From Lelliottia sp. JS-SCA-14 (GTDB taxonomy: Bacteria > Pseudomonadota > Gammaproteobacteria > Enterobacterales > Enterobacteriaceae): DNA of 64,000 nucleotides. The translations under genes were made by a program, and so were the position numbers. Under the pieces are notes generated by a model that was given only the letters and a program-made list of their open reading frames with translations, was not told the DNA's origin and made no database searches. Every line of letters begins with the position of its first letter. The first letter of the stretch is position 1. Positions 9,413-18,690 of this stretch are shown here, one piece after another. The stretch lies in contig NZ_CP141606.1 in NCBI RefSeq assembly GCF_035593345.1, positions 1,798,001 to 1,862,000 on the forward strand, read 5' to 3'.

Positions 9413-9517
9413 AAGCAGTGCACACAAAACAGGCACTTATGCGCGATCGAGGTGCAGAATGTCGTGAGACGCGAGGGGTTTTGCTATGCTAAACGCACAT
9501 TTTCAAGGAGAGCAGGC

Positions 9518-10156
9518 ATGACACAAGGCGCAGTGCAGACACCAGGTAAACGTTCGCGGGCGGTAAGCGCCAAGAAGCAGGCGATTCTGAAAGCCGCGCT
9601 GGAGACCTTTTCGCAGTTCGGCATTCACGGCACGCGCCTTGAGCAGGTCGCGGAGTTGTCCGGGGTGTCGAAAACCAATCTGCTCTACTACTACCCGTCG
9701 AAAGAGGCGCTTTACGTCGCCGTGCTGCAACAAATTCTCGATATCTGGCTGGCGCCGCTGAAGGCGTTTCGTGAAGAGCTCGCGCCGCTGGTGGCGATCA
9801 AAGAGTACATTCGCCTCAAGCTGGAGGTCTCCCGCGACTATCCTCAGGCGTCGAAACTGTTCTGCATGGAGATGCTACAGGGCGCGCCGCTGTTGCAGGC
9901 GGAGCTGACGGGGGATTTGAAGCAGTTAATCGATGATAAGTCAGCGATTATTGCGGGCTGGGTGGCGAGCGGAAAACTGGCGCCGATCGATCCGCAGCAC
10001 CTGATCTTTATGATTTGGGCCTCGACCCAACACTATGCGGACTTTGCGAGTCAGGTCGAAGCCGTGACCGGAAAAACGCTCCAGGACGAGGCGTTTTTCC
10101 AGAGTGCGGTCGATAACGTGCAGCGCCTGATTATTGAAGGGATCCGCCTGCGTTAA
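9518..10156 (+). CDS. rutR: TetR-family regulator RutR
   Basis: A 212-residue TetR repressor, the same length as E. coli. It represses the rut operon and senses uracil and thymine; it also acts on other purine/pyrimidine genes in E. coli. The helix-turn-helix spans about residues 25-65: AALETFSQFGIHGTRLEQVA, then SGVSKTNLLYYYPSKEALY. ATG at 9518 follows AAGGAGAGCAGGC, a strong ribosome binding site, while the longer upstream frame lacks family similarity. The stop overlaps the convergent gene at 10153 by four bases. Confidence 0.96.
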   Translation: MTQGAVQTPGKRSRAVSAKKQAILKAALETFSQFGIHGTRLEQVAELSGVSKTNLLYYYPSKEALYVAVLQQILDIWLAPLKAFREELAPLVAIKEYIRLKLEVSRDYPQASKLFCMEMLQGAPLLQAELTGDLKQLIDDKSAIIAGWVASGKLAPIDPQHLIFMIWASTQHYADFASQVEAVTGKTLQDEAFFQSAVDNVQRLIIEGIRLR

Positions 10157-10548
10157 TTGCCAGGCGGCAGCGGGCAGCTTAAATCACCTTCCTCGCACTG
10201 CATCAGGGAGGCCAGAAACGCTTCGCGCTCGGCGGTTTTCTCGGTCATACACTGGTTGATAATCATCGGCTGTACGCTTCCGCCTTCGCTGCCGGACGCG
10301 GCAAAGGCGCAGTCGGCGTCACGCAGCCCAATCCACGCCTGCTGGGCTTTTTTCAGCAGTTCGCGCTGGGGCGCGGCGGCGCGTTTCATCGCGGCCTGGT
10401 AAGTCTGATTCAGTTTTTTATCTGCCGCCTGATACTGCTGCGCGGTGCAGGTATTCAGATCGGTCTGGGTTGTGGCACTGGCACATTCGTCGGCCAGCGC
10501 GCTGGCGCTGAGCAGCAACGCGGCTCCGGCAATCAATACTCGTTTCAT
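10153..10548 (-). CDS. Secreted LprI-N (DUF1311) domain protein
   Basis: A 131-residue exported protein with a signal peptide (MKRVLIAGAALLLSASALA, cut before DECAS). The mature part carries the lysozyme-inhibitor LprI-like DUF1311 pattern: several cysteines, DLNTCTAQQYQAADKKLNQTY, and AQQAWIGLRDADC. Some relatives inhibit lysozyme, but most have no shown function, so I leave the role open. E. coli K-12 has no gene between rutR and putA. The four-base tail overlap with rutR is unusual for a convergent pair. Confidence 0.85.
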   Translation of the reverse strand: MKRVLIAGAALLLSASALADECASATTQTDLNTCTAQQYQAADKKLNQTYQAAMKRAAAPQRELLKKAQQAWIGLRDADCAFAASGSEGGSVQPMIINQCMTEKTAEREAFLASLMQCEEGDLSCPLPPGN

Positions 10549-10568
10549 TTTACCCTCCGTATAAAAAA

Positions 10569-10599
10569 GCCGGATGTGCTGCGCTTATCCGGCCTACGG
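10569..10599. repeat. Single REP-like palindrome
   Basis: GCCGGATGTGCTGCGCTTATCCGGCCTAC forms an imperfect stem-loop of the enterobacterial REP type, upstream of the LprI-like gene on its strand. It stands alone rather than in a BIME. Confidence 0.8.
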
Positions 10600-10613
10600 T
10601 TTTCATTCTAGCT

Positions 10614-10736
10614 TACCCGTCATACTTCGAGCTGCATGTGCGTTGGCTGCGCCAGCTCACCCCAGTCACTTACTTAAGTAAGCTCCTGGGGATTCACAGG
10701 CTTGCCGCCTTCCTGCAACTCGAATTATTTAGGGTA
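10614..10736. repeat. ERIC element (intergenic repeat unit)
   Basis: A 123-bp imperfect palindrome bounded by TACCC and GGGTA. The outer arms TTCGAGCTGCA (10626-10636) and TGCAACTCGAA (10714-10724) pair. The core contains AGTAAGCTCCTGGGGATTCAC and, reversed, AAGTAAGTGACTGGGGTGAG, the two conserved ERIC stretches. It lies eight bases past the putA stop and may supply a 3'-end hairpin for that transcript. Confidence 0.95.
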
Positions 10737-10744
10737 TTGCACAA

Positions 10745-13700
10745 TTAGCCGATTGTCATCAGGCTGGCGTTACCGCCTGCGGCAGCGGTGTTGACGCTGA
10801 GCGAGTGCTCCACGTACAGACGCTCCAGCAGCAGGTTGGTTTCGCCGCGGGCAAAGCCCTGCACCGAGACAATTGCGCCGTCGCGCGCCGCGACCTGCTC
10901 GCACAGTTCGCGCAGCTGATCGGAATCCCCGTGGTAGATCACCGCATCGAAAGCCTGGGTGGTGATCACGTCAGGTTTCGCGAAGGTGATCCGCGCGGAG
11001 ACCTCTTCGGGCAGCTGTTTAGCGAGATCGCGATGCAGACCATCTTCCGGCCACAGCACTTCGCAGCCTGTTGCCATGGCGGCGGCAAGCTGAACCAGCA
11101 CATCCTGTTCGTTATCGGCGATGCACAGCACGCGCTCGCGCGGCATCAGCGTCCAGGTGTTGCGCTCTCCGGTCGGGCCTGGCAGCAGACGCTGAGTCCC
11201 GGCCTGCGCCTGTTCGCCATACTGCTGACAAATGGCGCGCAGTTCCGGGCGTTTCTCCGCCCATTTCACGAGGGCGTCCAGCGGTTGGGTGAGCAGCGTT
11301 TTCAGCTGGGCATCCACCGGGCGTTCCGCGTCCTGACGCGCCAGGGTCACACCGAGCGCATTATCAGGGCGGTTCGCCAGCAGACGGTACAGATAGAGCG
11401 GACCACCGGCTTTTGGACCGGTGCCGGACAGACCTTCGCCGCCGAACGGCTGCACGCCGACCACCGCGCCGACCATATTGCGGTTGACGTACAGGTTGCC
11501 GACTTTCGCGCTGCCCGTTACCTGGGCGATGGTTTCGTCGATACGGGTATGCACGCCCAACGTCAGGCCGTAGCCGGAGGCGTTAATCTGATCGACCAGC
11601 GCCTCCAGGTTGTTACGGCTGTAGCGCACCACGTGCAGCACCGGGCCGAAGACCTCTTTTTTCAGCTCGTCGAAGCTGGAGAGCTCAATCAGCGTTGGCG
11701 CAATAAAGGTGCCGGTGTTCCATTCGCGGGCGTCTTCGCTGTTCTCGCGAACCGCCTGGAAGACCGGGCGACCTTTGGCGCGCATCGCCTGAATGTGTTG
11801 TTCGATGTTGGCTTTGGCTTCGGCGTCAATCACCGGGCCGATATCCGTGGTCAGGCGGCCTGGGTTGCCCATCCGGCATTCTGCCATCGCACCGCGCAGC
11901 ATTTTCAGCGTGTGGTCGGCGATATCATCCTGCAGACACAGCACGCGCAGGGCGGAGCAGCGCTGTCCGGCGCTGTCGAAGGCCGAGGCCAGCACATCCA
12001 CTACCACCTGTTCGGTCAGCGCGGACGAGTCGACGATCATCGCGTTCATCCCGCCGGTTTCGGCGATCAGCGGCGTCGGACGACCCTGCGGATCGAGACG
12101 CGTCGCAATGTTGCGTTGCAGCAGCGTCGCCACTTCGGTAGAGCCGGTAAACATCACGCCGCGCACGCGGGTGTCGGAGGTCAGCTGAGCGCCGACGGTT
12201 TCCCCACGTCCTGGCAGAAGCTGCACCACGCCTGCCGGGACGCCGGCTTCGAGCAGAATGTTAATACCCTGGGCGGCAATCAGCGGCGTCTGTTCAGCCG
12301 GTTTCGCCAGCACGCTGTTACCTGCGGCAAGCGCCGCCGCGATTTGGCCGGTGAAGATCGCCAGCGGGAAGTTCCACGGGCTGATGCACACCACCGGGCC
12401 GAGCGGGCGGTGGGTTTCGTTATCAAAATCGTTACGCACCTGACCGGCGTAGTAATGCAGGAAGTCGACCGCCTCGCGCACTTCGGCGATGGCGTTGCTG
12501 AAGGTTTTCCCGGCTTCGCGTACCAGAATGCCAATCAGCTGCTGCATCTGGCCTTCCATCAGGATGGCGGCGCGCTCAAGGATTGCGGCACGTTCCTGCG
12601 GCGGCGTCGCGAACCAGATCGGCGCGTTGTTCACCGCATTTTCCAGCGCCAGTTCAACTTCTTTAGCGGTGGCTTCGCGGGCAAAGCCGACGATATCTTT
12701 TGGCTCCGCCGGGTTGATCACCGGCTGCGTATCCCCTGCGTCAACGGGCTGCTCAAGGATCGGTTTCGCCTGCCATTTTTGCAGCGCGCTGTTCAGCAGG
12801 GCAGAGGAGAGGGACGCCAGACGGTGTTCGTTCGCCAGATCCAGACCCGCGGAGTTGGTGCGATCGCTGCCGTACAGCTCGCGCGGCAGGGCGATTTTCG
12901 GATGCGGCAGACCGAGCTGGCCTTCCTGTGCCGCCATTTTTTCCACGGCCTGCACCGGATCGGCTACCAGCTCGTCGAGCGGCAGGGTGGTGTCAGCAAT
13001 ACGGTTGACGAAGGAGGTGTTGGCGCCGTTTTCCAGCAGACGACGCACCAGATAGGCGAGCAGCGTTTCGTGGGTGCCGACCGGGGCATAAATACGGCAC
13101 GGTCGGTTCAGTTTGCCATCGGCCACTTTCCCGGTGACCTGCTCGTACAGCGGTTCACCCATGCCGTGCAGACACTGGAATTCGTACTGGCCCGGATAGT
13201 AGTTCTGCCCGGCCAGGCTGTAGATCGCCGCCAGGGTGTGGGCGTTGTGGGTGGCGAACTGCGGGTAGATCAGGTTCGGCACGCCGAGCAGTTTTTTCGC
13301 GCAGGCGAGGTAAGAGACGTCGGTGTAGACCTTGCGGGTGTAGACCGGATAGCCTTCCAGGCCGTCCATCTGCGCGCGTTTGATTTCGCTGTCCCAGTAC
13401 GCGCCCTTCACCAGACGGATCATCAGGCGGCGACGGCTGCGCGAGGCGAGGTCGATCAGGTAATCAATCACGAACGGGCAGCGCTTCTGGTAGGCCTGAA
13501 TGACGAAGCCGATGCCGTTCCAGCCCGCCAGCTCCGGTTCGAAGCACAGTTTTTCCAGCAGATCGAGGGAGATCTCCAGGCGGTCGGCCTCTTCGGCGTC
13601 GATGTTAATCCCGATATCGTACTGGCGCGCCAGCAGGGTGAGGGATTTCAGGCGCGGGTAGAGTTCGTCCATCACGCGGTCGTACTGGGCGCGGCTGTAG

Positions 13701-14707
13701 CGCGGGTGCAGGGCGGAAAGCTTGATGGAAATCCCCGGTCCTTCATAAATGCCGCGACCGTTCGAGGCTTTACCAATCGCGTGGATCGCCTGCTGGTAAG
13801 AGACCATGTACGCCTGCGCGTCGGTGGCGGTCAGGGCCGCTTCGCCGAGCATGTCGTAGGAGTAGCGGAAACCTTTGTCTTCGAGCTTACGGGCGTTGGC
13901 CAGCGCTTCGGAGATGGTTTCCCCGGTGACGAACTGTTCGCCCATCAGGCGCATCGCCATGTCCACGCCTTTGCGGATCAGCGGTTCGCCGCTCTTACCG
14001 ATAATACGGTTCAGGGAGCGGGAGAGGTTGGCTTCGTTATGGGTGGAGACCAGTTTGCCCGTAAACAGCAGGCCCCAGGTGGCGGCGTTGACGAACAGCG
14101 ACGGGCTGCGGCCAATGTGCGAGTGCCAGTTGCCGTTGCTGATTTTGTCGCGTATTAACGCATCGCGCGTGGCTTTGTCCGGAATACGCAGCAGCGCTTC
14201 CGCGAGGCACATCAGGGCCACACCTTCCAGCGAAGAGAGGGAGAACTCCTGCAACAGGCCCTGCACCATTCCGGCGCGGCCGCTGGCGGATTTCTGATTA
14301 CGCAGTTTGTCGGCGAGCTGATACGCCAGGCTGTGCGCCTGAGACGCAATCGGCTCCGGCAGACGGGCCTGCTCCAGTAACATCGGCACGGCGTCGGTTT
14401 CGGCACGACGGTACGCAGCGGTGATCGCCGCGCGGCTGACGGATTGCGGCAGGATCTGCTCGGCAAAATCGAGGAACGGCTGGTGATTCTCTTCGGCGGC
14501 GGCTGCGGCTTCATCGCTTTCATTGGCGGCACCGGCCAGCAGGGCAGGCAGCTCCGGTAAATCGTCTTCGTTTTCCAGACGTTCCAGATAATTAAAAATA
14601 GCCTGCTTAATTAACCAGTGCGGCGTGCGGTCAATGCGGGTTGCAGCGCTCTTAATCCGTTCGCGGGTCGCGTCATCCAGCTTAACCCCCATGGTGGTCA
14701 TGCCCAT
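10745..14707 (-). CDS. putA: Trifunctional PutA: proline dehydrogenase, P5C dehydrogenase, repressor
   Basis: A 1320-residue trifunctional flavoprotein, the same length as E. coli PutA. Residues about 1-47 form the ribbon-helix-helix DNA-binding domain (TMGVKLDDATRERIKSAA). The proline dehydrogenase barrel follows, with RLVKGAYWDSEIKRAQ and the FAD-site region YAPVGTHETLLAYLVRRLLENG. The P5C dehydrogenase domain has SPWNFPLAIFTGQI, GSTEV, ETGGMNAMIV and the nucleophile cysteine in DSAGQRCSALRV. PutA oxidises proline to glutamate at the membrane and represses putA and putP when proline is absent. The start MGMTTMGVK aligns with the E. coli one; a longer upstream extension is not family sequence. 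Confidence 0.97.
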   Translation of the reverse strand: MGMTTMGVKLDDATRERIKSAATRIDRTPHWLIKQAIFNYLERLENEDDLPELPALLAGAANESDEAAAAAEENHQPFLDFAEQILPQSVSRAAITAAYRRAETDAVPMLLEQARLPEPIASQAHSLAYQLADKLRNQKSASGRAGMVQGLLQEFSLSSLEGVALMCLAEALLRIPDKATRDALIRDKISNGNWHSHIGRSPSLFVNAATWGLLFTGKLVSTHNEANLSRSLNRIIGKSGEPLIRKGVDMAMRLMGEQFVTGETISEALANARKLEDKGFRYSYDMLGEAALTATDAQAYMVSYQQAIHAIGKASNGRGIYEGPGISIKLSALHPRYSRAQYDRVMDELYPRLKSLTLLARQYDIGINIDAEEADRLEISLDLLEKLCFEPELAGWNGIGFVIQAYQKRCPFVIDYLIDLASRSRRRLMIRLVKGAYWDSEIKRAQMDGLEGYPVYTRKVYTDVSYLACAKKLLGVPNLIYPQFATHNAHTLAAIYSLAGQNYYPGQYEFQCLHGMGEPLYEQVTGKVADGKLNRPCRIYAPVGTHETLLAYLVRRLLENGANTSFVNRIADTTLPLDELVADPVQAVEKMAAQEGQLGLPHPKIALPRELYGSDRTNSAGLDLANEHRLASLSSALLNSALQKWQAKPILEQPVDAGDTQPVINPAEPKDIVGFAREATAKEVELALENAVNNAPIWFATPPQERAAILERAAILMEGQMQQLIGILVREAGKTFSNAIAEVREAVDFLHYYAGQVRNDFDNETHRPLGPVVCISPWNFPLAIFTGQIAAALAAGNSVLAKPAEQTPLIAAQGINILLEAGVPAGVVQLLPGRGETVGAQLTSDTRVRGVMFTGSTEVATLLQRNIATRLDPQGRPTPLIAETGGMNAMIVDSSALTEQVVVDVLASAFDSAGQRCSALRVLCLQDDIADHTLKMLRGAMAECRMGNPGRLTTDIGPVIDAEAKANIEQHIQAMRAKGRPVFQAVRENSEDAREWNTGTFIAPTLIELSSFDELKKEVFGPVLHVVRYSRNNLEALVDQINASGYGLTLGVHTRIDETIAQVTGSAKVGNLYVNRNMVGAVVGVQPFGGEGLSGTGPKAGGPLYLYRLLANRPDNALGVTLARQDAERPVDAQLKTLLTQPLDALVKWAEKRPELRAICQQYGEQAQAGTQRLLPGPTGERNTWTLMPRERVLCIADNEQDVLVQLAAAMATGCEVLWPEDGLHRDLAKQLPEEVSARITFAKPDVITTQAFDAVIYHGDSDQLRELCEQVAARDGAIVSVQGFARGETNLLLERLYVEHSLSVNTAAAGGNASLMTIG

Positions 14708-15131
14708 GCCAAAACTCCTGTTGATCTGTAGTGATGTTCGGTCGTTAGCGTGAAATATCCACCATGTTGCAACTTTGTGCAACCGTGTTAAATGTGACCT
14801 GGTCTGCAAGCTGAAAAATGAATGGATTGTTAAGCATAAGTTAGCTGGAAAATAAGGCGGAATTCTGCGTGTGAGGCCAGTTTTTATGCGGCAGTTAACA
14901 CTTTTAAAAGGTGCAACCCGTGAAAGCGTGAGCGAGTGCAACCTATATAAAAGACGTATGAAACCAGGGATGAATTTGATGTAAATGCAGTGTTAAATCA
15001 TTTGTGCATGAGGAGCGCTTACGGCAGGATACGCGCGCCCAACCGAAATACACTCATCATCACCCCGTTCCGGTGATGGAATAATTAAGGCAACCGGGAA
15101 GGTTGTCGCTCGACATTTTTGGAGATTTTAA
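14708..15131. promoter_or_regulatory. put control region with PutA operators
   Basis: This 424-bp divergent region holds TGCAAC/GTTGCA motifs, the core recognised by the PutA ribbon-helix-helix domain. They lie at 14766-14771 with overlapping 14768-14773, then 14778-14783, 14912-14917 and 14937-14942. Two clusters are near putA and two sites more central, matching the multi-site arrangement known in E. coli. A TTTGGAG ribosome binding site precedes putP at 15132. No further gene is visible. Confidence 0.75.
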
Positions 15132-16640
15132 ATGGCAATTAGCACACCGATGCTGGTGACATTTCTCGTTTATATTTTTGGCATGATCCTGATAGGGTTT
15201 TTGGCATGGCGATCAACCAACAGTTTTGACGACTATATTCTGGGCGGGCGCAGTTTAGGGCCGATGGTCACCGCGCTCTCTGCGGGGGCTTCCGACATGA
15301 GCGGCTGGCTGCTGATGGGCCTGCCGGGCGCGATTTTCATCTCCGGTATTTCAGAAAGCTGGATCGCGATAGGCCTGACGGTCGGCGCGTGGGTGAACTG
15401 GAAGCTGGTGGCGGGGCGTTTGCGCGTTCACACCGAAGTGAACAACAACGCCCTGACGCTGCCGGACTACTTCACCGGTCGCTTTGAGGATAAGAGCCGC
15501 GTGCTGCGCATCATCTCCGCGCTGGTGATCCTGGTGTTCTTCACCATCTACTGCGCCTCGGGCATCGTGGCCGGTGCGCGTCTGTTCGAAAGCACCTTCG
15601 GCATGAGCTACGAAACGGCGCTGTGGGCCGGTGCGGCCGCGACCATCATCTACACCTTCGTCGGCGGTTTCCTGGCAGTTAGCTGGACCGATACCGTGCA
15701 GGCGAGCCTGATGATCTTCGCCCTGATCCTGACGCCGGTGATTGTGATTTTCACCGTTGGCGGCTTTGGCGATTCGCTGGAAGTGATCAAGCAAAAGAGT
15801 ATCGAAAACGTCGATATGCTGAAAGGCCTGAACTTCGTGGCGATTGTCTCGCTGATGGGCTGGGGTCTGGGCTACTTCGGTCAGCCGCACATTCTGGCGC
15901 GCTTCATGGCGGCGGATTCCCACCACACAATCGTTCACGCGCGTCGTATCAGCATGACGTGGATGATCCTCTGTCTGGCGGGCGCAGTGGCCGTTGGCTT
16001 CTTCGGGATTGCGTACTTCAACAACAACCCGGCGCAGGCGGGGGCGGTGAACCAGAACGCTGAGCGTGTGTTCATCGAGCTGGCGCAAATTCTGTTCAAC
16101 CCGTGGATTGCCGGGATTTTACTGTCGGCGATTCTGGCAGCGGTGATGTCGACCCTGAGCTGTCAGCTGCTGGTCTGCTCCAGTGCGATTACCGAAGACC
16201 TGTACAAGGCCTTCCTGCGTAAAGGCGCGAGCCAGAAGGAGCTGGTGTGGGTCGGGCGCTTTATGGTGCTGGTGGTGGCGCTGGTCTCCATCGCCCTGGC
16301 AGCCAACCCGGAAAACCGCGTGCTGGGCCTGGTGAGCTACGCGTGGGCGGGCTTCGGTGCGGCCTTTGGTCCGGTCGTGCTGTTCTCCGTACTCTGGTCA
16401 CGCATGACCCGTAACGGCGCGCTGGCGGGGATGATTATCGGGGCGGTGACGGTGATCGTCTGGAAACAGTTCGCATGGCTGGGTCTGTACGAAATCATCC
16501 CAGGCTTTATCTTCGGCAGCATCGGGATTGTGGTGTTCAGCCTGCTGGGCAAAGCACCGTCGGCGTCGATGCAGGAACGTTTTGCTGAAGCGGATGCGCA
16601 TTACCACACGGCACCTCCGTCGAAATTGCAGCCGGAATAA
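15132..16640 (+). CDS. putP: Sodium/proline symporter PutP
   Basis: A 502-residue inner-membrane symporter of the solute:sodium symporter family, the same length as E. coli PutP, with about thirteen membrane segments. It imports proline with Na+ for breakdown by PutA. The early DDYILGGRSLGPMVTALSAG (about residues 32-51), with the Asp and Ser residues of the Na+ site, the SDMSGWLLMGLPG stretch and the late AAVMSTLSCQLLVCSSAI helix are typical. It is divergent from putA and shares its control region. Confidence 0.97.
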   Translation: MAISTPMLVTFLVYIFGMILIGFLAWRSTNSFDDYILGGRSLGPMVTALSAGASDMSGWLLMGLPGAIFISGISESWIAIGLTVGAWVNWKLVAGRLRVHTEVNNNALTLPDYFTGRFEDKSRVLRIISALVILVFFTIYCASGIVAGARLFESTFGMSYETALWAGAAATIIYTFVGGFLAVSWTDTVQASLMIFALILTPVIVIFTVGGFGDSLEVIKQKSIENVDMLKGLNFVAIVSLMGWGLGYFGQPHILARFMAADSHHTIVHARRISMTWMILCLAGAVAVGFFGIAYFNNNPAQAGAVNQNAERVFIELAQILFNPWIAGILLSAILAAVMSTLSCQLLVCSSAITEDLYKAFLRKGASQKELVWVGRFMVLVVALVSIALAANPENRVLGLVSYAWAGFGAAFGPVVLFSVLWSRMTRNGALAGMIIGAVTVIVWKQFAWLGLYEIIPGFIFGSIGIVVFSLLGKAPSASMQERFAEADAHYHTAPPSKLQPE

Positions 16641-16651
16641 GTTGTGCGGTC

Positions 16652-16746
16652 TAAAGCCCGGTGGCGCTAGCGCTTACCGGGCCTACAAAACCCGCAAATC
16701 TGTAAAATATGTAGGCCGGGTAAGCGTTAGCGCCACCCGGCTTTTT
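16652..16746. repeat. BIME/REP pair doubling as terminator
   Basis: Two oppositely oriented REP units, AGCCCGGTGGCGCTAGCGCT.. and ..AAGCGTTAGCGCCACCCGGCT, are separated by about 30 bases. They can fold into one long hairpin ending in a run of T residues, placed after putP. It lies between the convergent putP and the DUF3574 gene and could end putP transcripts. Confidence 0.9.
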
Positions 16747-16751
16747 TTGTA

Positions 16752-17171
16752 TCAGAACTGCACGCACACCGGCTGATCAACCCGCATCACCGACTCCTGC
16801 GCAAAGCGGGATTTGTAGATCCCGCGCAACGCTTCGATATTGCTCTCGCTCTGGGCGTCCTTCCCGTGGATCAGCATCAGCGCTTTGCTCGGCTCACGCG
16901 CTACTTTCCCGTCGTTACCCAGCCACTGCCCGCGCGCATCAAACACCGTTAAGCCATCGCGAAAACGCGGCGTCACGTCCTGATCGACAAACTGCTGCCA
17001 CTCCTGGCCGGTGATCGCCGCACCCGCCGGACGATTCAGGCCGAAATAGAGGGTAGTTTGCTGCATCTGGTTATCCGCTTTGCAGGTGGCGTCAGCGGCG
17101 GTGTGAGAGGGGGCGTTGCAGCCTGCCAGCAGGAAAAGCGCGGCAACCATAAGCCCGGTTTTGATGGTCAT
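16752..17171 (-). CDS. DUF3574 lipoprotein
   Basis: A 139-residue predicted lipoprotein. The signal ends in a lipobox (LFLLAGC, lipidated Cys18), with Asn at +2, which favours the outer membrane. The mature part has the DUF3574 pattern: TLYFGLNRPAGAAITGQEWQQF, then VTPRFRDGLTVFDARGQW, two blocks typical of this family of unknown function. It is absent from this place in E. coli K-12. It appears to be a single-gene unit between REP elements. Confidence 0.85.
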   Translation of the reverse strand: MTIKTGLMVAALFLLAGCNAPSHTAADATCKADNQMQQTTLYFGLNRPAGAAITGQEWQQFVDQDVTPRFRDGLTVFDARGQWLGNDGKVAREPSKALMLIHGKDAQSESNIEALRGIYKSRFAQESVMRVDQPVCVQF

Positions 17172-17205
17172 AGTTTGGTATCCTCGTTGTTGTTGCGAAA
17201 AAAAA

Positions 17206-17237
17206 GCCGGGTGGCGGCTGCGCCTTACCCGGCCTAC
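17206..17237. repeat. Single REP palindrome
   Basis: GCCGGGTGGCGGCTGCGCCTTACCCGGCC forms a REP-type stem-loop between the NupC-like gene and the lipoprotein gene. Read on the minus strand it lies just after the NupC-like stop. Confidence 0.85.
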
Positions 17238-17254
17238 AAATCATCATCACGAAA

Positions 17255-18439
17255 TCAGAGCACCAGCCCCGCGAAGCTCGCCGACAGCAGGCTCACCAGC
17301 GTTGCGCCGTACACCAGGCGCAGGCCAAAGCGTGACACCACGTTGCCTTGCTTCTCATTCAGCCCTTTGATCGCTCCGGCCACAATGCCGATAGAGGCAA
17401 AGTTAGCGAACGACACCAGGAAGATGGAGAGAATGCCCAGCCCGCGCGGCGTCATCTGACCGGCAATTTTTTGCAGCTCAATCATCGCCACAAATTCATT
17501 CGCCACCAGTTTGGTTGCCATAATACTGCCCGCGTTCAGGGCATCGCTGAGGGGAATGCCGACCAGCCACGCCAGCGGATAAAACACATAGCCCAGGATC
17601 TGCTGGAAGCTCATGCCAAATACGCTGGAGAACAGGGCGTTGACCGCGCTAATAAGCGCAATAAAGCCAATCAGCATCGCCAGAATAATCATCGCCACTT
17701 TAAAACCGGCCAGAATATACTCGCCCAGCATCTCAAAGAAGCTCTGGGATTCGTGCAGTTTTTCCAGTTTGATTTCCGGCTCAGATTCCGGGCGCGCCGG
17801 GTTGATGACCGACAGAATAATAAAGGTGCTGAACATATTCAGGATCAGCGCCGCGACCACAAATTTCGCATCCAGCATGGTCATATAGGCGCCGACAATC
17901 GACAGGGAGACGGTGGACATCGCCGTCGCCGCCATGGTGAACAAGCGACGAGAAGAGAGATCGCCGAGCACCCCTTTGTAAGCAATGAAGTTTTCCGACT
18001 GTCCGAGGATCAGCGAGCTGACGGCGTTAAAGGATTCCAGCTTGCCCATCCCGTTCAGTTTTGACAGCAGCGTGCCGATGACGCGAATAAAAATCGGCAG
18101 AATTCGCCAGTGCTGGAGAATACCGATCAGGGCAGAAATAAAGATAATCGGACAGAGTACGCCGAGGAAAATGAACGCCAGCCCTTTTTCACCCATCCCG
18201 CTAAAGACAAAATTGGTGCCTTCTGCGGCAAATTTCAGCAGGGATTCAAAGAAACCGGAGACATATTTAATCACGAATAAACCGCTTTCGGCGTGCAGGA
18301 AAAAGAACGCCAGCGCAATTTCAATCACAATAAGCTGTAAAACATAACGAATACGAATTTTTCGGCGGTCGAAACTCACCAGCCAGGCGAGCGCAAGAAT
18401 AATCACCAGCGCCAGCAGGAAATGAACAAAGTTATACAT
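17255..18439 (-). CDS. NupC-family nucleoside transporter
   Basis: A 394-residue inner-membrane protein of the concentrative nucleoside transporter family (NupC, NupX, PsuT). It has the family order: N-terminal helices, the gate-domain segment [17 protein letters not shown] (about residues 131-147), [13 protein letters not shown], and the C-terminal core [24 protein letters not shown]. The EN and NEF motifs that contact nucleoside are present. It should import nucleosides or pseudouridine with protons or Na+; the exact substrate is not clear. E. coli K-12 has no copy between putP and efeU, so this is a lineage-specific gene. It could complement the rut genes by bringing in pyrimidine nucleosides, which is inference. 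Confidence 0.88.
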   Translation of the reverse strand: MYNFVHFLLALVIILALAWLVSFDRRKIRIRYVLQLIVIEIALAFFFLHAESGLFVIKYVSGFFESLLKFAAEGTNFVFSGMGEKGLAFIFLGVLCPIIFISALIGILQHWRILPIFIRVIGTLLSKLNGMGKLESFNAVSSLILGQSENFIAYKGVLGDLSSRRLFTMAATAMSTVSLSIVGAYMTMLDAKFVVAALILNMFSTFIILSVINPARPESEPEIKLEKLHESQSFFEMLGEYILAGFKVAMIILAMLIGFIALISAVNALFSSVFGMSFQQILGYVFYPLAWLVGIPLSDALNAGSIMATKLVANEFVAMIELQKIAGQMTPRGLGILSIFLVSFANFASIGIVAGAIKGLNEKQGNVVSRFGLRLVYGATLVSLLSASFAGLVL

Positions 18440-18616
18440 TTTAGATTTTCAGCAGGTAAACGAAGCGCTTATTTAGCCATAGGGAGGGGGAAGCGTAAAT
18501 GGGCATTTACGTTATAACTTATATACATAACGGTAACGATCGTAACTATTAACCGGCGATGGATTTACAACTCGTCATCAAAACCCAACACATTTCGCTT
18601 GTTTTTCTCTCTGCCG

Positions 18617-18635
18617 TAATGATAATCACTATCAC
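18617..18635 (+). promoter_or_regulatory. Fur box upstream of efeUOB
   Basis: TAATGATAATCACTATCAC agrees closely with the Fur consensus GATAATGATAATCATTATC. It lies 56 bases before the efeU start, in the gap shared with the divergent NupC-like gene. Iron-repressed expression of efeUOB is expected. Confidence 0.85.
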
Positions 18636-18690
18636 AGTTATTTACCTTTCTTTGCATCAGTTGACCGCGATAAACATTTAAGGTGTCGGC

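Noticed and set aside
10805..14158. A 1117-codon open frame on the plus strand opposite putA
   Set aside because: It is the antisense shadow of the highly conserved, GC-rich putA gene; the predicted protein has no recognisable domain and is rich in His/Arg/Gln, typical of such shadows.
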